DNA of 64,000 bases from Symsagittifera roscoffensis (taxonomy: Eukaryota > Xenacoelomorpha > Acoela > Convolutidae), in contig NC_087069.1 in the NCBI RefSeq assembly GCF_963678635.1, positions 19,194,660-19,258,659 on the forward strand, in the 5' to 3' direction. Under the pieces are notes generated by a model. It was not told where the DNA came from and ran no database searches. It saw only the letters and a program-made list of their open reading frames with translations. Shown here piece by piece: positions 55,531 through 64,000 of the stretch (positions within the stretch are counted from its first letter, which is position 1; every line of letters starts with the position of its first letter). The position numbers and the translations under genes were made by a program.

Positions 55531-57595
55531 TTTCGGAGTCAAACATTTTTGAAAATTCTTGTGTAAACCTTTTCCAATTTGATTTTATTTCTATAGGCAA
55601 TACTGAAAACCATTTTTGGGCTGCGCCGTCTAAAGTTGTTTGTATCAACGCTGTGCGTCGATGTATCCAGTTTTGATGTAGTGGCGTATTAATTGGTTCG
55701 GGTCCTATATTTAAAATTAAATTTGCTGTTACTGCATTTAAATAGTCTTCTACAGAAAATTCAGGGTCTGTTCCTGTGAATACCATTAAAGGTTTATTTG
55801 ATGTTATTGATGATCCACCCATAAGGTATGGATTCATTGTCATTTGTAATGATTCTGCTGCATTTGGCATTTGAGAAAAATTTGAAAGTTGATTTCTTGT
55901 TATTTCGTGTTGTTGAAGATAATATGGGAGTGGTATTTCATTTTGCATTTGTGTTGGTTGGTACGAGTTTGCAACCATTGGGTTTTGTTGCTGAATTGGT
56001 TGAAAAGATTGTGTATTAATTGGGTTTTGTTGCTGAATTGGTTGTTGATTTTGTGTATCTATTGGTTGTGGAGAAAAAATTCTATGATATGTATGTGGTT
56101 TCTGTATTCCTTGTCCACGATATTCTTGATTATAGGGTGCAAATATATCTGGTTGTAAAAAATCATCATCTGAGGATAAGTAATCCATTTGATAAGATGT
56201 TTGTTTTTTATTTATATTTTGTTGAAAAAATGGATAGTTTTCACTACGATCCTGTGGAGGATGTAAATTTGTTTGGAAATTTACTGAATTAGGTGGTGCC
56301 ATTGAGTTATCCCAGTTTCGAGATCTTGTATAATTACTAAAAATTTTTCGTGGTTGATAATTTGTTTTTGATGGATGTGTGTAATTATAATTATGGTCTG
56401 CAAAATTGTTTCTAGTGAACGTTTTGCGTGTTTTTGGCGGTATTGTCATGGGTCTGTATGTTTGGTAATCCATGTGTGAATATTTTGGGGCAACCGAAGG
56501 TTTAACGGTTGATTGTAAGGTTACTTGTGTTTGTAAAGGGTTTGTATTTTTTGGTGTTGTTAAATTTGGACGTATTGGTGAAATACTTTGTTGTGTAGTT
56601 GTTGTGTGTACGATTTCTTCATTTATGAAGTGTGATGGTGTCTGGATATCTTGTTGAGTGAGATTTCTAGTTCCATTGAGGTTTTCATTGTGTATGACTG
56701 TAGAGTTTAAGCTATTATTTTGCATATTGGGTAAAAATGTATTATAATTTAATGGTGTTGCATCAATGGTTAATGGTATTACTCTTACATAATCTCTTAT
56801 ATAAGATATCGTACTTATTGCTTGGCTTGAGATTGATTGTGGGAAGTTTATGAATGCGGGATGAGACCATTCGGGGTCCCAAACATAGTCTGATTGTTCT
56901 GTGATGGCAGTATCATCGTTTGAGTTTTGGGGTCTAAAATTTTTTCTTGCTTGTGAAATTAAATCAATATTATGTGTGAAATAATCTATTATGAACCATG
57001 CCAAAATTTTTTGTAAGTCGTGTTTTGTATGTTGTGAAACTTCATCTTTCGTGAAATTTTCTTTAATTATATTTAGAAAACTAGAGAGTAGTGTGATTTC
57101 ATGTCGTACCCTTATATGTTTAGATGTTTCTGTCGGTGAGACATTTGGTATCTGGATTTCGTTTTCTAATATCGAGATATAACTATATATTATTGCAAAA
57201 ACTTCATTGGTGAATATGGAGTTTGCTCTTTGTGAGTTATGATATTGGATGCTTTTTATATATTCTGAGAATACTTTTGAAAATTCTAAATCAAGGTCGT
57301 CTGTTTGAATTATATATTTATTGTGATTCTGATTTGGTGAGCTGAGTTCTATGGAGTAGATTCCGTATTGTTGTGTTAGGTTACATATATCTTCTAGATA
57401 GTGATCGATAATTTGTCTTTTGATTTTTACATCTGGGAACTCTGTTTTACATGGACTGATTCCGGGTTCAAACAAATTTAAGAGTAAATTTTTGCAAAAT
57501 ATATGCTGTCCTCTATCAGTGGTTGCATCTACGATAAAGGGGAAGATATCATCATCATCTGGACTTTCTTCACCTGGGGTGTGTGTTGAGCTCAT
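55460..57595 (-). CDS. Gypsy gag, N-terminal 711 codons
   Basis: ATG at 57595 (MSSTHTPGEESPDDDD). A helical N-terminal region (about 1-230) and a Gln/Pro/Asn-rich middle lead to a Retrotrans_gag-type capsid domain (VFTGTDPEFSVEDYLN; QTTLDGAAQKWFSVLP; WKRFTQEFSKMF). The frame ends at 55460 inside this domain. The rest of it continues in the next frame after a slip in a CAACAACAACAAAAAG tract at about 55525. A programmed shift normally lies after the zinc knuckle, so a mutation or base-calling slip is likelier here. Confidence 0.85.
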   Translation of the reverse strand: MSSTHTPGEESPDDDDIFPFIVDATTDRGQHIFCKNLLLNLFEPGISPCKTEFPDVKIKRQIIDHYLEDICNLTQQYGIYSIELSSPNQNHNKYIIQTDDLDLEFSKVFSEYIKSIQYHNSQRANSIFTNEVFAIIYSYISILENEIQIPNVSPTETSKHIRVRHEITLLSSFLNIIKENFTKDEVSQHTKHDLQKILAWFIIDYFTHNIDLISQARKNFRPQNSNDDTAITEQSDYVWDPEWSHPAFINFPQSISSQAISTISYIRDYVRVIPLTIDATPLNYNTFLPNMQNNSLNSTVIHNENLNGTRNLTQQDIQTPSHFINEEIVHTTTTQQSISPIRPNLTTPKNTNPLQTQVTLQSTVKPSVAPKYSHMDYQTYRPMTIPPKTRKTFTRNNFADHNYNYTHPSKTNYQPRKIFSNYTRSRNWDNSMAPPNSVNFQTNLHPPQDRSENYPFFQQNINKKQTSYQMDYLSSDDDFLQPDIFAPYNQEYRGQGIQKPHTYHRIFSPQPIDTQNQQPIQQQNPINTQSFQPIQQQNPMVANSYQPTQMQNEIPLPYYLQQHEITRNQLSNFSQMPNAAESLQMTMNPYLMGGSSITSNKPLMVFTGTDPEFSVEDYLNAVTANLILNIGPEPINTPLHQNWIHRRTALIQTTLDGAAQKWFSVLPIEIKSNWKRFTQEFSKMFDSERNNNNKKFYVMKFADYQTKPSSN

Positions 57596-58037
57596 TTTTT
57601 CGTTTGATGACTGTTAATATGTAATTATCAATGTGTCTAATTGGTTGATTCCAATTGTATAAATGTACTGGTTTGTGTTTATACTGCTTTTTTATTCTTC
57701 TTTTTCCTCTTTTTGATGAATTTGAAGTTGTTTCTGAGTCGGAAAAATATAATTGATCGTGAATGGGGCAATTTTTATATATAGATTCTTTTAATTTATA
57801 AAGTTCGTCTAAACTGCTGGTTTCTGATTCTGAAAATGCGTTGCGGTTTTTGGAAAATCTTTTTCGTTTAATTTGTCTTTGTTTGGTTATTATTTTTCTT
57901 TTTAGTGTTTGTCGTTTTGTTCTGATATATCCAACTGTTTGTGTGTGTGGTGTGATTACAAGATCGTATTTTTTGTTATCTATTTCACAATTGTGTAAAA
58001 CGATTGTTTGTTTATTTCCTAGGTTTTTAAATGACAT
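57570..58037 (-). CDS. Gypsy first ORF, small basic protein, 155 aa
   Basis: Start MSFKNLGNKQTIVLHNCEID. Basic centre (RTKRQTLKRKIITKQRQIKRKR), then Ser/Glu-rich and basic again. It overlaps the gag start by 26 nt. An extra ORF before gag is unusual in Gypsy elements; a nucleic-acid-binding or regulatory role is a guess from charge. Intact. Confidence 0.5.
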   Translation of the reverse strand: MSFKNLGNKQTIVLHNCEIDNKKYDLVITPHTQTVGYIRTKRQTLKRKIITKQRQIKRKRFSKNRNAFSESETSSLDELYKLKESIYKNCPIHDQLYFSDSETTSNSSKRGKRRIKKQYKHKPVHLYNWNQPIRHIDNYILTVIKRKNELNTHPR

Positions 58038-59286
58038 AAGGTTTAGGATGACGGGTGCAAAAGGTTGTTAAATGATTTCTATCTGCTTAAACTGTTAGTC
58101 CTTACGATTTTTTGGTTAGCTTAACCTGGGTCTATTTGTTCAGGGTTGGAGAGAAAAGTATATCGATTCCGAAGAATGATTTTATACTTTCTCGTGGCTA
58201 GTATAAGCTAAGGTGTTAACTTACTTAATCTTACTTAAGGGTAGTGATTGTGTTCAGGGTTGGAGAATAGTAAATCGATCCACAAGGTTCAGGTATAATT
58301 AGAACGCGAGTAGTTCGTTAGATACTATTTTAAACTTACTAAGTCTAAGATTTATCCTGGGTCTGGTAAGAGGGGGGATCAAGTGAAGGATGAATAACCG
58401 AAGTTCTTCACTGTTTATCCTAATTTGAATGATTAGTTTTGTTCAAAAATTTCTATTAGTCCTGGGTTTTTAGAAAGGGTTGGATAGTGAATCGACGTTT
58501 GAGGTCGTTAGACACTAGTTAAGTGGGTGGGGGAGAACAAAGTTGTTCTTTTTGATCCAAGGATAGGCCTTGATGATCAAGTTTTAAATTTAATTAAATA
58601 GAAAATGATTTAAGATCCAAGGATAAGCCTTGATGATCTGATTTTAAAATTAAGTGAATTTAAGTTTTAAAATGATTTAAATTTGTGTAAGGAAAAGATT
58701 TAGTATTTTTATGATATTAGTGAGCTTATGAATGCTGTTATGTTTAGGTGATGAAGCTGGAACAACAGGATGATTTATAATTACTAACCATTTATTGTCA
58801 TGCTACTAATTTTTATTTTGATTTTTCAATAAATATTTTTCAAACATGTTTTGTATATTACTGCAGAATTTAGGAAAACGATCTGAGATCTCCTTATCAA
58901 TCGTTATTGTATATTAATAATTTTGTTTAGCGCCTGAAATGATTTTGAAGATTGACTTCAAGATTTTATGTTTGCAAATGAAAATCTAAATTCATTGCTA
59001 GTAGTATTCTAAATACAAAAGTTTGTGTTGGCTTTTGCCGAACTATCATATAACTATATGGTAAGTTTCTACTTTGTCGTATGTCGTCTCTGGTTCGAGG
59101 TCTTCTTCCAATTCCGGGTAGTTCTGTTATCGTTCGGAATATTGGCTCTGATCTATTGAGTCGTAGAGACATTTCGATTAAATTATTGTCGTATAACATT
59201 TTAAAAATGTTTTGTCTAAATTCTAATCTATTTTCGGTTAATTCTAAGCTATTAAGGTCTTGTTCGAGACTTATGGTCGCACCAGA
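58038..59286 (-). promoter_or_regulatory. Gypsy 5' leader with primer-binding site and repeated motif
   Basis: About 1.25 kb untranslated. A motif GGGTTGGAgAaTAgTaaATCGA recurs at about 58144, 58259 and 58478, and AGATCCAAGGATA(G/A)GCCTTGATGATC occurs twice at 58556-58640. These may be packaging or regulatory repeats. A 77-codon frame at 58966-59199 exists but shows no domain. Confidence 0.5.
59267..59284 (-). promoter_or_regulatory. Candidate primer-binding site
   Basis: Two bases inside the 5' LTR the element strand reads TGGTGCGACCATAAGTCT. TGG at this position is the complement of a tRNA CCA end. The priming tRNA is not identified. Confidence 0.6.
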
Positions 59287-59696
59287 TGAGTTATGACCGA
59301 AGTGTATAACTCATAGAGTAATTTCGGATAGGGTACACCGTCTGCTCGTCACGCTATCTTATTTTCGGCCGGATAGATTCGTGCAACTTCTTAGTCTAAT
59401 ACCGATCCTAATCTTACTCTTATACTATCTAGTCTCAGGTTGTTTAACTAGTCTCTGCTAGGCTCAATAGATCTAGGGTATACTGGTTTATTGCGGCTGC
59501 TGAAGTACTCGGGAGATTTCAACTAACTTCTAAGTTAAATTCAAATCTCTCTGGTGCTGAAATTACAAGTAATTTCAGCACTTACAAATAAGTGAATTGT
59601 TAGTCAGATGGATCATGATTGGTTAATATTAAATACTTTACATTGGTAAAATATCTAATTTATCCAATCATAAAATGTAGTTTAGATCAGGTTCCA
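59287..59696 (-). repeat. Gypsy 5' LTR
   Basis: 410 bp, differing at two noticed positions from 40783-41192. The hairpin is at 59554-59581. Confidence 0.93.
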
Positions 59697-59700
59697 CTTG
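59697..59700. repeat. Gypsy target-site duplication, right (CTTG)
   Basis: Matches 40779-40782 directly outside the LTR. Confidence 0.8.
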
Positions 59701-60800
59701 GCATATAAAATTTAAGATAGATTTCTCAAAGAAAATAGAAAAAGTGTAAGTTTCCAGTGTCAAACAATTGTCATTTATTTGTCCAATTGATTTTTTGTAC
59801 AAGTTTAGTTCAGGCTTGACTTTTTTGCAAACAAATTAACAATCACTTTGCAAACAAATATCTTTTATCTCGGAAGCATGTGGGGTTCTTCTTGTGATGG
59901 TGTTGTACTTAATCAGCAAATTTGCTGATCCAATGAACTGCATGTTAAAAAAATAAATATACTGAACTATTTGGCAGTTTCTATCTGTTTTAGCTTCAGG
60001 AGTCTGTGGTAAAAGTGCTTGTCACTCAGTTGTTCTTTGTTCCAATCATTTTAATTCAACACTAGTTCTTCTTGTCCTAAATGATTGGTTGGAAACATTC
60101 ATTTGCTCGATGAAAATCCTGTCGTCGCACGAACAAAATTTGCCAATTTTGTCTAAAATGAGAAAATCGCTTGGTGGTCTTGTTTCTAGCGAGCAATCAT
60201 GTTGGTCTAGATAGCTACATGTTTAAAAAAAGTATTTCATTGCAGTTTGCATCTGTTCTTCACTTTTGCTAGCAAAAGTCAGATAGAAATTTTTTTTCTA
60301 GGTTAAGGTTCAAGGGTTACTGGCAAAAGTGTTTTTCGTTCATGTGTAATCTCTATTTGCTCAAAAATAAATTAAAAAGATAGATTTTTGAATCTTCTTG
60401 TGGTTTCTCCAAATGAAGTCTTGGCATAATTATAAAACTAAATCCGAAAAAAAAAGATATCAGGAAACAAAACTTTACTCCGATGTTTCCGAAAATTTAA
60501 CAACACCTCAATGAATGAAAACACAGATATTTTAGAATATCTTTACACCCTGTCTACCTTCAAGTTTAACCTTAGTAGCATTTGCAAATCACACTCTTCA
60601 AACAAGAAAGGTCCTCAAATTTTTTGGTGACAGTTTTGACGCGGTCCCAGAAAGTTAGCTGATTTTTCACTTGAGATTATGGGAAGACTTACTCGTGCTG
60701 GTCTTGTTTATGTTCAGCAGCGATGTTGTTCTAAAAAGTGCACATTCATATTTCAAATATAAGAGCACTGGCTTGTTCTGCTATTGATTTTTGCTTACAC
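59701..60800. repeat. Flank of old Polinton 1; diverged duplicate of 63095-63900
   Basis: Continues the sequence interrupted at 40782. Shares blocks with 63095-63900 in the same order, for example GGAAGCATGT, CTTGGTGGTCTTGTTTCTA, TTGGTCTAGA and ATGTTCAGCAGCG. No coding frame recognised. Confidence 0.6.
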
Positions 60801-61628
60801 GGTTTTGCTTACTTTTTTGCGATAAATAATGCGAATTTTTGGCGACTGTGCATGGTTAATTTTGAGACAATTTGTGATGTGTATCGCAACTCGGCGCGTT
60901 TTATGTAGCGGCTTCACATCTATTCCACGATAAGCTCGCTTATACAACGCAGTTTGCGATTTTTTGGAACTTGCGCGACTTTTCAAAGTACTTTTTTTGA
61001 TGAAATTATTAATGACTTTGAGATGTTCCGTAGCCTTTTTTTTTATAACACTTTAAGTTATAAGAGTCCAATTAGTCATGAACATTTGCTTGGTACTTTA
61101 TAACAAAAACAGAAAAAAATGCCAAATCGAAGGAGGACTCAGATGAGGGAGCAGATCCTCACCTAATTTTGGTCAACAACTTTTTTATTCTCTTTTTTTG
61201 TTCTTATTTTAAACGAAAAATCGGCCTAAAACGCCAATGGATTATATTTTCATAAATCATGAAACTCGTTGTCTTCAATTTCAATTTGAAGAATTTTCAG
61301 AAATTTTTTATATGCATCACTTTGATATAACATTCTGTTCATTGATACAGCAGTTTCATGGAACATAAATAACACAAGAACAGAAAAAAACAGGTTGTCT
61401 GATAATCTAAATTCTTGCCAGAGATCCTGAGAAAAGATTCCGTTGATGACAATTACTTGGAAGCACTAGCAAGATTATTTATAATTCCTTTACGGAAAAT
61501 CAATTTGTTCAATTAATTTTTGAGTACTTCTCCTTTAAGAACAATTGCCATTGCAATGAACACACGTTTAGCTGTAGCGGACTCTTTTCATGGACATCCT
61601 TTCGACTATTAACACGTTTTTTTTGTAA
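60801..61628. other. Intergenic, nothing recognised
   Basis: AT-rich spacer before the second old Polinton fragment; no motif or frame stands out. Confidence 0.4.
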
Positions 61629-63056
61629 AAGCTTAGGTTTATTCGGGGTGGAAGAGCAATTATTTCTTCCGATTCAATTTAGTCTTCTGATTTTCAATAA
61701 AAACACTTTATTCTAGTTTTTGAGTTGCCTTGACTACAGCTGATCAATTTGATTATCCAGTACTTGAAGCTAGAATTGATTTCCCGTTTCTTTTGGACAA
61801 AGTGATGGAGATGAATGTCTTGCGAAGAAAATATGTCGGAACAGTTGCCAATTATGCCAAAATTTTCTGCAACTTTCAACTCATTCTAAGAAAATTGAAA
61901 CTTTTTTTCAAATTTTTCAAAGTTATTGTAATTGTTTTTTCCACTTTAAATTCCTCAGTTCCAAAAAGAAAGACGATTTTGAATGTCGTGTAAATGAATC
62001 GCCAAAACAACGCTAAATTATTGTGTGTAGATCAAAGTTTGTTTACTTTTCTAAATGAAACTTTGCATAAATCTGGAACCTCGAAACCTCGACAACCCAT
62101 TGACATTAGGAAAAAAAAGTTTTCAGTTACAGCAAAAAACAAAACTATCATAAACATCATTTTGCAATTTTTGGCCCAGCTCCGAGCAATAAAACATGAA
62201 AACATTGGTTGATGATTGCTCGATTGTACAAAAATTTTTGTTTTGTTGATTCTTTGGACCGAAAAAAAATTGTACTACAATGCACTAATTTGCTTATAAT
62301 GCAGTGAAAAATTTTTTGTACTTCATTTCTTCAAATTCTTTGTTTTTGCTTGAAAGAAGATTAGCAATTTTCAAATGATCAAAAGTTAAGCGAAAAAGAC
62401 AATTCAAGTTAACCGTAGCAGATATTTTGGCAGAATAAAAAAAGTAGTGAAAAATTGAAAATTTGTAAACAAAACTCTTATTGGTTAAATGTTATTTTTT
62501 GCTCTTTGATTTCGTAGTTTCCATTGATAAATCAACGCAGTTGTATTTGAAATTATTTAAAGAATTTAAAAAATTGAAATTTTCATCTTTCTAGAATGCA
62601 TTCATTGCTTCATTTACTCCGTGAATAAGACCTAATGTGCTTCTGTCATTTAATCGTAAGTTAATTTGAGAACAAAGATTAATTAATACGAAAGAAATGT
62701 TGTCCTTGCCTCAGATAACCTGGTGAAAAAGGTTAAAAAGATAAAACATCTATCAGCCGGAGCTGTCGAGTTTCTTAGGATAACCGTGAAGCGGAAAAAA
62801 ATCTGACATGATATTCTTTTACCAAGGTAACGTAAGACTTTTTATATATGCTTTATCATACCGAAGTTTGTCAAAACTACAAAACATGTCATTTCAAACT
62901 ATCCTTGGTGCGGCCTATCTCAAAACATGGAAACTAACACACAGGAAAACATGCCCTCTTCTCTATCTTAATACATAGCTCTAAGACCGGAAGGCTCTAG
63001 TCTATCTTATTAAATAGAGGCCTCCGACCACCCACCTCCCCTCTCATTGCCTCAGC
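61629..63056 (+). pseudogene. Old Polinton fragment 2: capsid end, membrane protein, protease, terminus
   Basis: In order on the plus strand: capsid C-terminal block (R-G-G-R-A-I-I at about 61652) and membrane protein (61806-61993, continued in another frame with FECRVNESPKQR). Protease remains follow, with HWLMIARLYK and FVDSLDRKK at about 62165-62270 carrying the catalytic His and acidic regions. A subterminal region (AGATAACCTGG at 62714) and TIR-like words (CTTAATACATAG, CTTATTAAATAG; 62930-63030) end it. All frames are interrupted. The order and orientation equal those of fragment 1, showing both are the same end of related elements. Confidence 0.75.
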
Positions 63057-63094
63057 CATATACTACTGATGCATATACTATCTTTTTTTCACTT

Positions 63095-63900
63095 TGACAT
63101 GAAAAATACACATTCTCAAGGAAAGCAAAGATAGCTTTATCTTCAAGGTAAGTATTGCTAACTAATCGATATTTAATTGTTGTAATTGTTCTTTTGTATA
63201 AATTGTGTTTATTTTGGACGTTTCGTATAGATAATGTGCCCTGTGCAAACAAACTCATGTTATAACTTGGAAGCATGTACTGCTCGTGGTGGTCATGTAT
63301 ATAATCAGCACGTTTGCTCTTCTAGGTAACTGCACATTAGAAAATATTTCAAATTTTTATATATAAAGATTCGGCAGTTTGCACCCGTTTTTAGCTTAAA
63401 GAGTAAGTAGAAAGTGACTTTGTCAATCAGTTGTAGTCTTTATTACAATAACTCTAATAGTTTAACACTAATGGCTTTTGTCGTAATTGATTGGTTTAAA
63501 ACTTTTAGTTTTTTGATGACAATCTAGTTCGTCGCATCAAAAAAGTTGGTCTAGACAATCTCTTGGTGGTCTTGTTTCTAACCAGCAAATCAAACAGAAA
63601 CAAAAGTAAAAATGCATTTAGTATCGGTTTTACTCTTTTGCAGACAAAAATCAGAACAAAACTTCCTTTCTGTTTAGCTCCAAGGGTTAGTGGCAATTTT
63701 TTTCTTTCAAAAAATATTTGCGTTTTTGGCTGCAAATTTGCCATGGTCCCAAAAATTAGCTGATATTTCACCTGGAACCATATGTACACCTGATCGAGGT
63801 GATCCTGCATATGTTCAGCAGCGGCGTTGTTGCTCTAGCTAATTGCATTATAAAAGTATTCGATTACTTTTTTCTGCAGTTAACTACTGTCTTACACATG
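63095..63900. repeat. Diverged duplicate of 59701-60800
   Basis: See the partner segment. It starts just beyond the Polinton terminus and shows an uninterrupted version of the junction that is split between 40782 and 59701 in the partner (TTTCACTTTGACAT versus TTTCACCTTG | GCATAT). Confidence 0.6.
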
Positions 63901-64000
63901 TAAGATTAAAATTCTGACAAAAAACCCATGCTTGTTTTTTGAGTAATTTATGAGTTCAACTATATCTCATTATCATTCAGTTAATTTGCACTTCCACTTC

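Larger units (their letters stand above)
40783..59696 (-). mobile_element. Ty3/Gypsy LTR element with env-like gene, about 18.9 kb
   Basis: LTRs of 410 bp at both ends, TG...CA in element orientation, 4-bp CTTG target duplication. Gene order on the minus strand: basic ORF, gag, protease, RT, RNase H, integrase, hydrophobic ORFs, Pro/Ser-rich ORF, env-like, long 3' ORF, 1.6-kb 3' untranslated region. Integrase after RNase H places it in Ty3/Gypsy. The LTRs differ at two positions that I noticed, so insertion was recent. About four frameshifts and four in-frame TAA codons interrupt the genes as assembled. An internal region this long and gene-rich is unusual for the group. Confidence 0.93.

Noticed and set aside
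53572..56292. Plus-strand open frames across the Gypsy gag-pol region
   Set aside because: They are antisense shadows of AT-rich gag-pol, rich in Leu/Phe/Val with no motifs.
40783..59696. Alternative genetic code with TAA as a sense codon
   Set aside because: Other genes in the window end in TAA normally, TGA and TAG also interrupt PolB, and the old Gypsy copy has sense codons at two of the TAA sites.

Overview
This is a low-GC animal nuclear scaffold segment, most likely from an invertebrate. The evidence is AT-rich intergenic DNA, one small intron-containing gene for a secreted cysteine-rich protein, a 200-N scaffold gap, and a dense load of eukaryotic transposons. The species cannot be named from the sequence. 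No rRNA, tRNA, CRISPR array or bacterial operon was seen.

Layout. 1-17 kb is gene-poor host DNA. It holds two copies of a MITE (1645-1824, 11310-11508), the 3' half of a dead LINE (about 3590-4880, minus), a two-exon secreted cysteine-rich gene (6252-6880, plus) and a lone related exon on the other strand (10886-10967). It also holds a 755-bp tandem duplication (7521-9026) and two clusters of short palindromic AATCGATT-type motifs. From 17034 to 22480 lies an old, 5'-truncated, decayed copy of an env-bearing Ty3/Gypsy element. From 22482 to about 23165 lies an old Polinton fragment.

The young Polinton/Maverick spans 23209-40399 and has terminal inverted repeats of about 175-187 bp. Its left arm reads leftwards: several small proteins, two PC4-like proteins, a 'GPG' protein, an exonuclease-like protein, a membrane protein, the packaging ATPase, two small conserved proteins, retroviral-type integrase, minor capsid, a basic virion protein, major capsid, a membrane protein and an adenain-like protease. 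Its right arm carries the protein-primed family B DNA polymerase (plus strand) and three unidentified ORFs. The gene set is that of a virus-like transposon, but this copy is disabled: most genes carry frameshifts or stops, and acidic active-site positions in both integrase and polymerase exonuclease read Glu where Asp is expected.

The young Ty3/Gypsy element spans 40783-59696 on the minus strand. It has two 410-bp LTRs differing at two positions that I noticed, and a 4-bp CTTG target duplication. It encodes a small basic ORF, gag, protease-RT-RNase H-integrase, two tiny hydrophobic ORFs, a Pro/Ser-rich ORF, an env-like glycoprotein with signal peptide, and a further long ORF. Four coding frames carry a single in-frame TAA. 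At two of these sites the old copy at 17-22 kb has a sense codon.

The tail (59701-64000) resumes the interrupted older sequence and contains a second old Polinton end (about 61629-63056). This second end shows what the first one looked like before insertion. Both large elements therefore sit inside or beside one older Polinton: a nested transposon cluster in which related copies can be used to date and repair-check each other.
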